Of a stretch of 64,000 nucleotides of DNA, positions 11,838 to 23,390 are shown in pieces. A model generated the notes under the pieces. It was not told where the DNA came from and did no database searches. It was given only the letters and a program-made list of their open reading frames with translations. This DNA comes from Hemicordylus capensis. Its lineage: Eukaryota > Chordata > Lepidosauria > Squamata > Cordylidae. How positions within the stretch are numbered: the first letter of the stretch is position 1; each line of letters starts with the position of its first letter. The DNA lies in assembly GCF_027244095.1 (NCBI RefSeq), contig NC_069670.1, positions 18,651,820 to 18,715,819 on the forward strand, given 5' to 3'. A program made the position numbers and the translations under genes.

Positions 11838-12126
11838 CTGGGAATTGTGAGCTGGAAATATATATGTGAGCTGGGAATCACATATATATATGTGAGCTGG
11901 GAATATATATATATGTGAGCTGGGAGGGGAGCGGAAAGGCATGGTAGGAAGCTAAGAATGTGTGCGATTTGTGCCTTTCTTGTTCTCTACAGGAACAACC
12001 TTCTGTCTGTCTTGGGTGGGAATTGTCATTCTGGTGGGGCTCGTGGGGCAGATCACCACCGTCGCCTCGTTCAGTATAGTGGACAGAAGGGACCAGAGAA
12101 AGAATTCAGTTGTGCTGGATGTCTGA
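7184..12126 (+). CDS. Gene A: short-tailed SLAM-family receptor
   Basis: A type I membrane receptor of the CD2/SLAM family. I read four exons: 7184-7238 (signal peptide), 8792-9133 (IgV), 9634-9921 (IgC2) and 11993-12126 (membrane and tail). All introns are GT-AG and phase 1, and the joined frame has 272 codons plus stop. A second in-frame Met lies at 7178. IgV (residues 19-132) has no cysteine pair, as is normal in this family. Its DSGVY motif reads DSGVL, an unusual loss of the tyrosine corner. IgC2 (133-228) has the four cysteines (GC, LQC, FTC, SIC) of the family's two disulfides. The membrane segment is about 235-258 with Gln248 in GLVGQI. The 14-residue tail (DRRDQRKNSVVLDV) has no tyrosine. 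CD48, SLAMF8 and SLAMF9 are the nearest functional classes; one-to-one orthology is not claimed. Its IgV resembles that of gene E more than those of B-D. Confidence 0.87.
7436..8335 (+). mobile_element. L2-type LINE 3' part, split by a SINE
   Basis: Lies in intron 1 of gene A. The frame at 7435-7809 reads LGVLLHPGLTLVSQAEAMA ... [15 protein letters not shown] ... LHWLPISFRAKYKVLV, the C-terminal part of an L2-clade reverse transcriptase. It resumes at 8099 (rlvvtGEQAFSVVAPGLWNAL) after an inserted SINE at 7866-8098 and ends near 8335 with the gaactgcctagagcc tail. Confidence 0.8.
7866..8098 (-). mobile_element. 5S-headed composite SINE inside the L2 copy
   Basis: Begins aacataggaagctgccatat and runs into the ggttgcaggcaggaatctct body in reverse sense. 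The 5S head is cut off at the tctagtctccctttcatgc end. It interrupts the L2 reading frame, so it is younger than that LINE. Confidence 0.75.
8343..8387. repeat. (GT)n/(AC)n microsatellite
   Basis: A GT run passes directly into an AC run, so the tract is self-complementary. It lies in intron 1 of gene A. Confidence 0.9.
10433..10795 (-). mobile_element. Composite SINE interrupted by repeat family S2
   Basis: Intron 3 of gene A. 10433-10478 and about 10738-10795 are the two sides of a 5S/tRNA composite SINE. Between them is an S2 repeat in minus sense (about 10490-10735: gatatttatataccgctctt ... gctcagttagcagggg), preceded by an (ATC)n run. Confidence 0.65.
11637..11748. repeat. Perfect 112-bp palindrome without spacer
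   Basis: The two 56-base arms are exact reverse complements centred between 11692 and 11693 (centre aattatatataatt). The two strands therefore encode the same 36-residue frame. It lies in intron 3 of gene A, 245 bases before the membrane exon, and abuts the TA tract. Confidence 0.93.
11749..11930. repeat. (TA)n(GT)n tract and gtgagctgggaat minisatellite
   Basis: (TA)n to 11788, then (GT)n to about 11835, then four or so spaced copies of gtgagctggga separated by more TA runs. It lies between the palindrome and the membrane exon of gene A. Confidence 0.9.
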
Positions 12127-12789
12127 AAGAGCTCTCTCTCCTGCTGGATTTGATTGTGGGAAGGTGACCACCTCTGAAAAGGAGGGACTCTCTTCTCGTC
12201 ATGATGTTGATGCCCAGTGTCTGGACAGAAATGGGAAGGAAGAAGATGATTCCTCAGAAGGAGGATTCCAACAAGCGTCTTGGACTCTTGTTTTAGAACT
12301 GCTTCCCTCATAAACACAAAATAATCTTAGGTAGATTTAAATGGAATTTTATTCAGAACAACTCCATTTTTCCTCCTCCTCCTTTCCCTCCCTCTTCTTT
12401 ATGACTCCACCCCCCAAACACTCTCTTCAGGATCCCCACTGGGACAAACGTCCAAACAACAAAACACAAAAGATTACTAGATCTATGAAGCCCCATCTTC
12501 CCTCAATGGCCAAAGCTGTGATGCTGGGTGGTGCCTTCTCTATATGACCTCCATTCTCTCTATGGTGCCTTCTCTATATGGCCAGTCAACCTCAATCAGA
12601 TGGGCCAGTCAACCTCGATAGCCCACACCTTTTGGCCAGTGGCTACAAACATCATAATCCTGAGACTGTTTCCTGCTCACCAACCAATTACCAACAGCAG
12701 CAGGCTGTTGATTGTATTTATTTGCTTGGTTGATTGTATTTTATCGTTGGTGCTATTGAGGTGTTTTAATGATGATATAATTTAATTTT

Positions 12790-13145
12790 TTAGTCTTAAT
12801 ATTTTGTATTGTAGGCCACTTTGAGAGTGTGTTTACATTAAAAAGCACCTGGGACTTATTCCTAAATACCAATGAAACCTGGCTTCATCATTTTGTTTTT
12901 TAGACGCCAGGTAAAGAGCTTTTTGTTCACTCATGCCTTTTAAATTTTGATTTTTAAATTTGATTTTTAACTAATTTTAAAAGCGTTTTTAAATTGTGTT
13001 GTACTGTATTTTGTATTTTATATTTTCTCCTCCCTCGCTTTGTGTCTGTTATGATTTAATGTGTCCTTATTTCATGTTTTAATGCTGTGTTGTGAGCCGC
13101 CAAGAGAACAATTTGTTCTCTGGGCAGCTAACAAATAAAGTTGCT
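12790..13145 (+). mobile_element. LINE tail, L2-like
   Basis: AT-rich 3' end with gtgagccgccaagagaacaa and a final aacaaataaagttgctg, resembling the tails of the L2 copies at 8300 and 59690. The stretch from the gene A stop (12126) to here is unassigned and may hold its 3' untranslated region; no poly(A) signal stands out. Confidence 0.45.
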
Positions 13146-13244
13146 GTTTGTTGTTGTTTATTAAACACAAACATGATGCACCTTATTTTCCTTTTAATGC
13201 ACACACCCCTAAGTCAGTACAGGGATGCTGGTGGAATGCCGTGG

Positions 13245-14876
13245 GTTGAGATCTTCCAGGCTAGAGATAATTAGGAAAGGGGTCAAAAACAAAACTGCTA
13301 CAGTTATAATACCTTTATACAAAGTTATGCTGTGATCATATCTGGAATATTGTGTACAGTTCTCATTGCTGCATCCCCCAAAGGAGCTTGTAGAGCTGGA
13401 AAAGGTGCAGGAGAGGACAACCAAAAGTTACCAGGGCATTAGAGCAACCGCCTTGCAAGGAAAGGCTCCCGCGTTGGGGCTGCTTAGTTCAGAGGAAAGG
13501 TGACTGAGGGGAGACAGCATCTCAAGTCTGTTTATTAGGCTATAGCAATGTGGCATGATATAAAATAAGGAGAAACATCAGGGGTTGGTGAAATCATGCA
13601 TGGTGTGGGTGGAAAGAGAGAGGTGCTTCTCTCCCTCCTTCTAGAACCAGGGCTCATCACATGAAACTGATTGCAAGGACAAACCTTGAGGATAAACCAA
13701 AAGAAAGGACATTACCAGTGTCGGGCTATCCTGCTGGCTTCGGATGGGCCCGAGTACTCACCCAGTCGGGGAGCCCAAGGAGACAGAGGCAATACAGCCC
13801 CTGGGTACAGGCAAAGTCAGCTGGGACATACCCCAGTTGCCAGGGAGGGCCAGGATACCCAGGAACCCACAGATGGTGGATGGGCCAGGATGGCCCAACA
13901 GGTTGCCTCCTGGTGGCAAACAGAAGGCAGGGCCGCAACAACTGGCAAGACAGGCAACAGCTGAAGGCGGGAGGAAGCCGGCAGCTGCATTGGAGAGGAC
14001 GGAGTCAGGAGAGGGTGGTGGACTGCCCTGATTGCAGGGCTTTATTTAAGACTTGGAAGGCCAGGGATGAGGAGGTCTAGAGCAGGGATTCTCAACGCTG
14101 GGTCCCCATATGTTATTGGACTTCAACTCCCCAAATCCCCAGCCAAAGGCCACTGGGACCCAACTTGGACTTGGGAGTTGAAGTCCAATAACATCCGGGG
14201 ACCCAACGTTGAGAATCCCTGGTCTAGAGAGATGGGAGTGATTTGGACGTAGTCTCCTGGTGAGGGGCAGTCTGACCCCTCTCCCTGACAGCTGGTAGAG
14301 GGAAAGGGTGGCAATTAACCCCCTTTCCCAGCACTTCTGAGGCCAATTCCACAGCCAATGGACAGGATCAGAGGAAGGGAGGCAGTTGGAGACGGTGATC
14401 CCAGGCCAGTGCGTGGTACAAGCACACAGGGGCATAATAATTAACCCGTCAAATTCTCTGCAACAGGATGTTGGTGGTGGCTGCCAGCTGAGATGGTTTT
14501 AGAAGAGGCTGCTCAGACAAATGCATGGAGGACAGGTCTATCGAGGGCTACTAGGGCTATAGGCTACAGAGGCACCCCTGGACAGCCCCTGCCCCCCATT
14601 CCTCTTTAGTCTGTCCCAGGCAGTGTGGCCACCTGGCTGAGCATGATGGTGCTTAATTTGCAAGGGGTCGGGGCTCCAAAGGGGTCCGAAATTACCTAGG
14701 TGCACCTCTGATAGGCTACCTCCAGGTCCAGAGGCAAGATGCCTCTGAACACCAGTTGCAGGGGACTGGTAAGAGAGGGGGCATGCCTTCATCTCGTCCG
14801 GAGGACCACTGAGGGACACCAGATGCTAGGCTAGAGGGACTTTGGCCCTGATCCAGCAGGGCTCTTATGTTCACAT
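13245..14876 (+). mobile_element. CR1 LINE 3' part, interrupted
   Basis: Left part 13245-13678 has the CR1 run gagctggaaaaggtgcagga and the gaaatcatgcatggtgtggg segment; the right part 14438-14876 runs from attctctgcaacaggatgtt to the CR1 end cctgatccagcagggctctt. Between them an unclassified segment (about 13678-14437) replaces some 35 bases of CR1. That segment carries a hAT-type palindromic element at 14083-14221. Confidence 0.75.
14083..14221. mobile_element. Palindromic hAT-type miniature element
   Basis: Ends cagggattctcaacg / gttgagaatccctg, with arms of about 60 bases. It is flanked by a perfect 8-base duplication gtctagag (14075-14082 and 14222-14229). An 8-base duplication with TCTAGA at its centre is typical of hAT transposons. 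Confidence 0.88.
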
Positions 14877-15169
14877 AAGTTTGAGATGCATTTTGGTTGC
14901 CTTTTGGAAGTTTTCTTCTTGAGGAAGAGTCAGTAGGCTCAAAATAAGTTGGGCCAATAAGCCAGCCTCTGCACACCCATTAAGGTTTCCTCTTCTCTTC
15001 CCTCTCATTTTTCCTCCCCCCTCCCCTACAAAGAACTGGGTGGCAAAGTCCCTCCTGGTCAAAGATTTTTTGAAGAAAAGTCAACAGCCCTGAAAAATAA
15101 CCGCCCAGCAGAGACATCTTAGCAGCCACCCATCAAACAACCACCCGCCCCCCGCCCCCATGTAACATA

Positions 15170-15380
15170 TGAGAACAGACCAAGATGAGAGTTCAGATAA
15201 ATTTCAGAAAGCAAACGCTTCTCAGACGGTGGCTGGGCTGTCACTTTCACACCTTTGTCGGCGATGCTTGAGGTACAGGGAGATATTTATACCACAGCGG
15301 AAGGAGCAGGCAATAGATTGTCTCTTTAGGCCTGCAATGCTGTGCACATTTGTCTGGGTGTCAACCCTATAGGAAAAAGT
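15170..15380 (+). repeat. Upstream repeat block U, partial
   Basis: Contains gagatatttataccac and aatagattgtctctttag, matching 32290-32360 upstream of gene D and more weakly 24815-24960 upstream of gene C. It is either an interspersed repeat or part of an ancient duplication unit; it lies 2.8 kb upstream of gene B. Confidence 0.4.
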
Positions 15381-15923
15381 CAGACTTATTTTCAAGCAAG
15401 CATGCATATGTTTGTTCCCATCCTGTCTTTTGTCCATGATGGAACTCAAGACCCAAATGGTCTCCCATCCAGGCACTGGCCAGGCCGGGACCTGCTTAGC
15501 TTCAGCAAGGTGGCTGGATCATACACCCTCAGACCACAGCCCTGAGCAAGTTACCCCACAAAGGTCAGTCTGGATGTGGTCAGTGGGACCAGGCCTCAGC
15601 CATTTCTGGACCAAGGGGCCATCTTTTGAAAAAGAGACAGACCAGCAAGACCCAGGCGGCTGGGTCTGGGACCAGCCAGATTATGGCTCAGGTCTGTTTC
15701 CTGGGATCGAAACCAAACCCTACCCACATCAGGGTGCAAGTTACATAGACGTGTGTCAGCTGTCAGTCATGGGGGGCGCATCGCTGAGCATTTAAAACTC
15801 CATAATGCTGTTTAAAATGCCACGTCATGACCCAGCGAGCAGCACAAGATAGATCCGATAGAGCTGCCAGTGGCGGGCAGGCTTTAAAAATGATCATTGC
15901 CCTGAACTACAGACCTGGAGAGG

Positions 15924-16054
15924 AGTGTTCCCTCTAACAGGGGCTCCCAGATATAGTGGACTACAACTCCCATAATCCCACCAAAGCCATGGCAGGTGGC
16001 GATTCTGGGAGTTGTAGTCAACAATGCCTGGGAATCCCTGCGAGAGGCAACACT
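15924..16054. mobile_element. Palindromic miniature element
   Basis: Same family as 5724-5859 (agtgttccctctaacag ... gcgagaggcaacact) with the ctacaactcccataatccca core. No clean target duplication is visible. Confidence 0.65.
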
Positions 16055-16364
16055 TCTGTACAGTAACCAAGAGATCAAGCTTAGCAGATCCCTGGCATGC
16101 CAGCCAGTTCTGTAGCCCACGCTAGGGCCAATCAAGTCACCATAACACCAGCCTCCCTCCGGGCTAGTGGACGTATGTAATCGTGCAACATCAAAGAGAG
16201 TCTGCCGTACATTTTCTGTGTCTGTTGGAAGACATTGGGGGTGCCAATGGACCCCCACGAACCCGCTCCCATGCACACCTATGACTGATTGTGAAAACCT
16301 TATTTTCTATATGAGTAGTTGCTGTTACCAGGGACTTCTACACACAACAGGCTTGCCTTGAGAA

Positions 16365-16625
16365 CCCGGGGTTGTCCTCCAAACCCGACACAAATCGTGG
16401 ATTTTTTATTTTTTTACCCCGGATATAAAAACGGGACTAAACGCTAATGCACAGTGGAAAACCCGAATTGTGTGTGAAGTACTCCCCGATAAATCGGAGA
16501 GACTTCGGGGTAAATCTGGCCGATATGTGAACCATTCCGGTATGTGAACCATCTCCTCCATTCCGGAGGAGATGCGGGTTAAAGGGCTTCAGAAGCCCCG
16601 TTTGGGAAATCTTCCAGGGGGAAGG
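16365..16625 (+). repeat. Repeat family T3 copy
   Basis: Shares accccggatataaaaacggg, cccgaattgtgtgtgaagta and ggaggagatgcgggttaaag with 51642-51901. The stretch around tatgtgaaccat is locally duplicated. Confidence 0.6.
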
Positions 16626-16849
16626 CAGTCCAGGGGACGAGTTCTCCTTCTGGCCAGGCTATCAGCGCTCAGGCTAAAACCCTTCTGTGCTTCTCCATCT
16701 TACATTCAAGAGCCGTGAATGCTTTCAGGCTAGACCCAGCCACCCACGCTCTGGCTGCGTCCGCTGGCAAAGACTCCTAGAAGAGTCCGTCAGCTGCACT
16801 GATGGGCATTTTCATTTCCGGGAACTATTCTTAATATATCCGCATGTCA

Positions 16850-17250
16850 TGAGTCGAGTAGGCGAGCCCTTTCTCTCAAGTAGTGAGAAGGGGCAAGAGG
16901 GCTAGCGGGGAGGGAGGGAGCTTTAACAAGCTCACCTCCCCGCAGACGATCTGGTTCTTCCCTTTGGGTTGACAATTTGCCCACCCAGACGATTACCAGC
17001 TGCTGCCGGGAGCTCCAAGGGTCGTGGTGCCAGACACATTGCCCCGCATTGCCCCACCACCTGGAGCTCCCACAATGCACTGCATGAGTGCACAGTTCAT
17101 TATGGGGATCCATCCTCCTCTCCCCAAAGCCCTGCAGTCAGCCAGCCCTGATCAAAGAAATGGGGTTAGGAGAGTGCTCGCTCTCCTCCTAACCTCGTTT
17201 TGGAGGGGGGCTCCATAGGCAGGTTTGCCGCCTTAGCCTGGTTTTGCCTG
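16850..17250 (-). repeat. Repeat family T7 copy (GC-rich)
   Basis: Reverse-sense relative of 57420-57905: both hold ccagacgattaccagctgct (or complement), cacaatgcactgc and a gttaggagag...ctcgctctcc stretch. It is probably a non-autonomous DNA transposon of the kind inserted at 48745-49200. Confidence 0.55.
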
Positions 17251-17274
17251 CGCATGTGAATAGCTTCTGTGTGA

Positions 17275-17560
17275 TGAAACTCCCCCTTCGCTTAGCAGGG
17301 TCCATCCTGGTTTGCATTTGAATGGGAGACTACATGCACTGTAAGATATTCTCCTTAGGCGATGGGGCTGCTCTGGGAAGAGCATCTGCCTGCTTGCATG
17401 CAAAAGATTCCAATTTCCCTCCCTGGCATCTCCAAGAGAGGGAGACAAGGGAGACTCCTGCCTGCAGCCTTGGAGAAGCCGCTGCCAGTCTGGGTAGACA
17501 ATACTGAGCTAGATGGACCAAGGGTCAGACTCCGTATGTGGCAGCTTCCTATGTTCCTAA
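17275..17560 (+). mobile_element. 5S-headed composite SINE
   Basis: cttagcagggtccatcctgg then aatgggagactacatg (5S-like), gaagagcatctgcctgc (tRNA-like), and the tail atgtggcagcttcctatgtt. Confidence 0.75.
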
Positions 17561-17990
17561 ATGAAAACAAATCTCTGCTTTTGAAAGGGGGAAGAGAAGA
17601 AAACGGCAACCTATCAAGCCACAAAATTAAGCATCTGTGCTGCTGACGGACCTTCCGGGAACGTTACACTCAGATTTGGGATTCTAAACGCTGATAGGTT
17701 AGTGTATTGCCTTTTCACCATGTCCTCTTGTGCACTTGCTGATTGCATGTGGGGAACCTGATAGTTCCTCTTTCACAGCTTCATTGCAACAGCAAAACAG
17801 GACTGATTTTGCTATTTTGGTTCTGAGTACCCCAGTTGGTTCTCTTGCAGTGGATTGTATGTGCCCCCACCTCATGTTTTGTGTGTGCGTTTTGCCGTTT
17901 TGGAGCTTTTGTGTTTTTCAGTTCAGGTTTTGGCTAGGGGGGGCAGGGGGGAGTGGGGCTGGCTCAAGTGTTGTTCACAATATCCTATGC

Positions 17991-18060
17991 CGGAAGGGAA
18001 GTGAGGCCTGGCAATTAGTAAGAAGAGGGCCTGGAGAGGAAGCGGTCGTGGTTGGGAAGG
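17991..18060 (+). promoter_or_regulatory. Shared promoter block, gene B
   Basis: GGAAGTGAG at 17997-18005, then gagggcctggagaggaagcg and gtcgtggttggg. The gagggcctggagaggaa stretch is identical to that of gene A, so A and B form one subgroup and C and D the other. Confidence 0.55.
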
Positions 18061-18197
18061 CTGCAGACCACGCAGGAGCGGCTAAAGCCACTCTCCGAAG
18101 AGTCTGCAAGGAGAAACAGATGACGCCGCTGAAGCACCACAGTCTCAGCTTGGAGGGAGGGAGGTGAGGGTGAAGGAGCAGTCCTGCCGTGAAGAGG

Positions 18198-21100
18198 ATG
18201 GAGTCCCACAGCACTGGGCTGATGCTTCTGCTCTTGGCATTCCAACTCCCAGGTGAGCGGGAGGAGAAGGGAAGGCGGGCATCTGCCATACAGCCTGGCA
18301 CCAAAGGGGACCCAGAGTGGATCAGGCGTCTCCACATCTCTGGAATGCAGACTGTATTACAGGTGCGTAGCTAGGGGAGAGGAGGCCCATGTCCACCTCT
18401 CTCCCCGTGGCCCCCTCAGTGAGAGAGATCATGAAGAACAAAGGGAGAGGTGGCGCTTGGGGGGCCCTCAGGAGCTGGGGGCCCAGGTTCCTTGAACCCA
18501 TCTGCTCAATTACGGCTACACCCTTGGTGTAAGCTTGGAGTGGTGGGTCTCAGTGGAAGCCAGCTGACTCTATATGCAGGTGGCTTCCAGATTTAAGCCT
18601 TTCTAAAACACAGAAATGCAAAGCTAGCTCCGTGTTCCTCAGACAGCAGTGCCGGTCCTGCAACTCCACAGGAAACCGCTCCAGGGGAGCTATGTGTCCG
18701 AGGGGCTTCTGCTGTTCAGAGAGAGAAAAGACTCAAAAGCCCTAGAAGGGCCCTGACACGCATCACACGGTCCTTTGGATTCTAGGCTAACACTCTGGAT
18801 GCAGGAACGTTGATTTCTGTGGAGCCCAAGGGCACGGCTGGTCTGTGGCTGTCACTCTTGCACAATGCTGGAAGGGTTATTTGTACCCTCTCTTGAGGAG
18901 CTGGGTGTTGATTAAGCAGTGTTGATTAAACTTGATTAAGAGCACAGAGGGCTCTTAAATAGCTTGGAAGAAAATCAGACAAGATAGTTGTGCTCAGGGG
19001 TCAAAAGACAAGGTACAAAGCAAGACAGAATCAAAGCTTTAAGAGTTTTTTTTAGCAAAAGGTATAGGACAAATTGCTCTTCTGATATAGGAAGAAAGAT
19101 ACAAATATGATGAATGTGATGAATATTTACATACCACTTTTCAGCCAAAGTTCCCAAAGCAGTTTACACAGATATATAAAAACAAACAAACAAAATGGCT
19201 CCCTGTCTCCAAAAGGCTCACAATATAAAAGAGAAACATAAGAGAGACACTTGCAACAGCTACGGGAGGGATGCTGTGCTGGGGATGGACAGGGCCAGTT
19301 GCTCCCCCCTGCTAAATACAATAGAATCACCAATTTAAAGGGTTGCCTCTTTGATCAGCTAGCAAGGGGTGGAGGTTAAGTTCTAGCTAGTGCAATCTGC
19401 CTGGTGAATAAGAAGCATCAACAGCTGTCTCTTTGCTTGAACCATTTCCTTCTCCTTCTCTCTTTCTGAATTCAAGAAAGTAATCCAGTCAAGTATCCTC
19501 TGCGTCAAGTGAACGGGATCCTGGGAGGATCGGTTCTGTTGCCTGTAATTATATCCCCAACAAAAACTGTGACTAAAATCCAATGGATCAATCAAAGCAA
19601 GTCTGAAAAGACACTTATTGTTGAGTTTGAAAAGGGAACTCTGGTGCACCCTTTCCCCCCTGACGTGTTTGCACGGACCTTTGAAATGGCCAACGAGACC
19701 ACGCTGAGGATCAAAGACCTGGAGATGAGGCACAGTGGAGTATATATGGCACATGTGAAGCTGGATACTGAAGAGGTTGAAGACCACACCTTCAGGCTCA
19801 CGGTCTACGGTATAGTAGTATTTCTCCATCCTTGTTAGTCCCTCAGCCAGGTCCACTAATTTTGGCCAGCAGTACCACCTTGGGACATGAAAACTCATAA
19901 TGATTTTTGGCAACATCGTCTACCCCTCTGCAGCTGGAAAATAGCAACAGCAGCATTGTTGCACTGACAGCTTTCTGTGTGGTTTCCATCCCTTCTTTAT
20001 CCATATCCAACCCCCCCCCCCAAAAAAAAACTCAGGGTAAAATTGCACTCATTTTTGCACAGAGCAAGAGGGTTAGGGTAACAATGAACACATTGGTGTA
20101 ATGCCTCCATTGGCTGCGGGGGAGGGAGGAGGGAGGGGGAACAAAAGTGGAGGGGATTTCAAAATGTTTTCCAAGGGCCTGAGGAGGGGAGGCAGAGAGA
20201 GCCCTTAGAGTACTCTTGCAGAGGATCCATCAGGAAAGGAGGAAGGAAGGAACCAAGGAAGATTTGATTTTATGGTTTTCTTTGCTCAGCACTGAGAATA
20301 ATACACTGTGCTATTGTGGCTATATTATTAACTGTCTGGTTTTGCTGGATCTCAGATTGACAAAGGCAGAACTTTGGTGCCTGCCTGCTTTGCCTTCCTT
20401 GAGTTGTGGTTTGGTCTGCTTGTGAGATGGTGTTGTGGCAAGAAATGGACAGTGGCAGCTCAGCTGTGTGTGTGTAAAATATTTTCTTGGTGATTGCTGT
20501 GAGATGAGCCCCATGTCGAGCCTTGAGACTAACTTCTGCTTCACTCACTGCTCTGGTCTGCTCTGCAATCTGCAAAGTGTACTCAGTCAAAATGTGGCTG
20601 AAGACTTTGCTCTGGCTAAGCTTATGGCTACGCTTGCTGCAAAGGGTGCTGCTGTGGCAGCTGTTGCAATGCTGAAGTAAGGAGTCCTCATTGTGTGTGA
20701 GAGAACAACTTGTGCCAATGATGTTACTACAGCACAGAGCAACTTGTGCCAATGATGTGGCTGGCAGTGGATTCTGGGTCAGATTCTTTTGTGGCCATTT
20801 GTGGACAGTGTTTGAAAAGATGTGGTGTTCTGAATATTTTATCTGATTCCTTTAAGATTGCTTTAACTGTTCTGCAGTGTTTTGCAAGGCAGGGATGCAA
20901 AACTTGTCATTTGTACTCTGTGAATATAGTTTGTTTTGACTATAGGGAACAGCATGATGAGTGCTACCGACCACTCAACCCACAAAAGAAATAGGCAAGT
21001 GGGCAATTATTATTAATTTTTGTAACCCTTCCCCCAAAACCCATAGGATAGCATAGGAAGCACCCATGATGCCCTGCCACCCTAGCCCGCTTGGGTGTCT

Positions 21101-22634
21101 CTAGAACCTACCCATGGGGAACAATGGGGTGATTAGAATTCCCCATTGTTTCCTATGGACAAATCACTCGAATTGATTTATTTATTTTACTTTTTTTTAT
21201 TTTACATTTTATATCCCGCTCTTCCTCCAAGGAGCCCAGAGCGGTGTACTACACACTTAGGTTTCTCCTCACAACAACCCTGTGAAGTAGGTTAGGCTGA
21301 GAGAGAAGTGACTGGCCCAGAGTCACCCAGCTGGTTTCATGGCTGAATGGGCATTTGAACCCGGGTCTCCCCGGTCCTAGTCCAGCACTCTAACCACTAC
21401 CCCACGCTGGCTCTCTTATTGGATTTGTTGAACAGCCGCCTTGGCCACTGTTTTGATGAATCGATCCGAGGGTTTTGCAATTCAATTTGAGCTCAAATTG
21501 AGCCACAAAATCTAACTTGTGCACCTCTCTAATCAGAAGAAAGTTACTTTGACAGTTTGGGAGGCAGGGAGCATAAGTTTCATTCTTATATTTGTGTTCA
21601 ACAGAGCCAGTTCCAGAACCAAAGATACTTCACCAGCTACTCTCCACAGCTTCAGATGGATGCCATGTGACCCTGCAGTGTCAGGCATTTGGAAAGGGGG
21701 AATTTAATGTCACCTGGAAAAGAGGGAATAATCTACTCAGAGCCTGGGAAGAAGGCATGGACTGGTATTTGCTATCTGGCAATGACACAGGTATCCACTT
21801 GTTCTGGCAACCCAGTTCTTCAGACTCCAATCTCACCTGCCTGGTCAGTAATCCCGCGGATAAAAAGAACGCCTCATTCAACTTGCTCAGCATCTGTCCG
21901 TATGTGGGTGAGTCCAGTCAGAACAACTCCAATTATTAACAGTTGCAAAAGAGATGGAAACTGGGTTACTGAGCTCTAACTGTCTGCTGATCATTAGATG
22001 AGGATTTAGTTTTGAACACAACAGCTGGTTCAAGATCTACAACCTCAAAAGCCTTCTAGTGGTTATTGGTATATACGGGATACACTTTGGATGCCTTCTG
22101 TCCAGGATTGATGAAGTGTGGTGAAATGTGGACTCCATAGTGCTACACGCGCCTTTCAGTTTTAACGTTCCTGTATTGTTCCTTTGTTTACTGTGGCACA
22201 TTTAATGAATGTATTGATACATTCACGTATTCCTATTACCTTTTACATTTTGCATTAAATGTTTTGTAAGTAGCTCATAGAACTTACTGTGTTTGGGTGT
22301 CATAATGTTCCTTAAGTGCTACCCCTGGGGTGGTGGTATTATTGTTGTTGTTGTTGTTACTATTACTATTACATAAACTGAACCAGGTGATCAGGAGGCT
22401 AGGGAAAATAGCCAGCAATTCTAAGTGTGTGTGTGTGCATGTGTGTGTACGTGCACGCATTTCTCCTATCTCTCAGCCAGGCCCAGTCTGCCTAAAGACC
22501 CCTTCCTTCCCTTCTTGTTCCCTACAGAAGCCAACACCATCTTCTTTTGGATAAGAATTTTCATCCTGGTGGGGCTCATAGTACAAATTGGCACCGTTGC
22601 CTTCCTGGGCATCCTGGAAAGAAGAGGACCCTGA
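18198..22634 (+). CDS. Gene B: short-tailed SLAM-family receptor
   Basis: Four exons: 18198-18252 (signal peptide MESHSTGLMLLLLAFQLPG), 19477-19809 (IgV), 21605-21907 (IgC2) and 22528-22634 (membrane). All introns are GT-AG, phase 1; 265 residues. IgV (19-129) starts after ESNPVKYPLRQVNG and lacks a cysteine pair; its DSGVY motif reads HSGVY. IgC2 (130-230) keeps the four family cysteines and is three residues longer than in gene C (GNNLLRAWEEGMDW). The membrane segment, about 237-260, has Arg240 near its outer edge and Gln250 in GLIVQI. The tail is only ERRGP. A charged tail argues against a GPI signal such as that of mammalian CD48. Intron 2 carries a large repeat insertion. The function, cell-cell recognition on leukocytes, is known for the family and not shown by the sequence. 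Confidence 0.88.
19097..19375 (-). mobile_element. S2 repeat in gene B intron 1
   Basis: SINE-like family S2 in minus sense: atatttacataccacttttc ... gctccctgtctccaaaag ... ccagttgctcccccctgct. It lies about 100 bases before the IgV exon. Confidence 0.65.
20170..21530. repeat. Insertion in gene B intron 2
   Basis: The right end ttgtgcacctctctaatc resembles the end of the hAT-type element at 50479-50683. The interior is unlike any other part of the window. A tRNA-derived SINE is nested in it at 21178-21415. The left border is not clear. Confidence 0.35.
21178..21415 (-). mobile_element. tRNA-derived SINE
   Basis: Read in reverse it starts agagccagcgtggggtagtg and gttagagtgctggac, a tRNA A box, then gggttcaaatgccc, a B box, and ends with gagcgggatataaaatg. 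A second copy lies at 23905-24095. Confidence 0.75.
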
Positions 22635-22639
22635 AGCCT

Positions 22640-23150
22640 GCTTGGATTGTGTCTAGAAGAGATAAGTCCTGGTTTGGGCTCAGCTGCAAGAAGGAGAGCA
22701 GCACCTCCACTCAGGGACTCACTTTCCCACAATGTCTAGAGAAGTTGACGGGACCAGCCGTGGGTCAAAGCCAGCTGCTCCCTTGTCTCGTGCACCGACT
22801 CCAAAGGAAACCTAAAGCAACACCATGTGGTACTTGGACCTTCCCATATTCTGAATTTATTCCATCCTTTCTCCACTTTCCTAGAGTTTGTTTTTATTAG
22901 ATTTTGAGAAGTTACCATTGCAAACTAGCCATTAGAACCTATGGGATGATAAATTTAAAAAATCACACCCACAAATACTTACACCAAGCCACATAATGCT
23001 CTGTAATATTAATATGGAGGAAATGAGGAATGGAAATAAGAGAGAACGTTACTTGATATTCCATATGCATTCTTCAGTTTCTCATCGAAAAAGTTAATGG
23101 TGCCAAAGGTGTATTTGGTCAAAATGCAGATTCCAAAACTTAGCATCACA
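22640..23150. other. Gene B 3' flank, no gene recognised
   Basis: Probably holds the 3' untranslated region of gene B. I see no canonical AATAAA; its end cannot be placed. Confidence 0.35.
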
Positions 23151-23152
23151 TT

Positions 23153-23390
23153 CTAACTTGGCAAAGAGGCACCTTCCAGCGTGGTGATTCTCTTTATTTA
23201 GCAGGGAGAGAGCAACTGGTTCTATCCAGCCCCAACACAGCATCCCTCCAATAGCTGTTCCTGGTGTTTGTCTTGTGTTTCTTTTTAGACTGTAAGCCCT
23301 CTGGGCACAGGGAGCCATCTTATTCTGTGTAAACCGCCCTGAGCCATTTTTGGAAGGGCAGTATAGAAATCAAATGAATGAATGAATGAA
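23153..23390 (+). mobile_element. S2 repeat, sense copy
   Basis: aacttggcaaagaggcacct ... tttatttagcagggagagagc ... tgtaagccctctgggcacag ... gtgtaaaccgccctgagcc, ending in an (AATG)n run. The 3' part with ttggaagggcagtataga resembles L2-type LINE tails, so the family may be mobilised by such a LINE. Confidence 0.65.

Noticed and set aside
11749-11930. CRISPR-like repeat array
   Set aside because: Simple TA/GT tracts and a short minisatellite in an intron of a vertebrate gene; no spacers.
13678-14437. A solitary long terminal repeat inside the CR1 copy
   Set aside because: No convincing paired ends or target duplication; left as an unclassified insertion.
20270-20752. 160-residue minus-strand frame in gene B intron 2
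   Set aside because: No family features and no splice context; lies within an insertion that ends in a hAT-like terminus.
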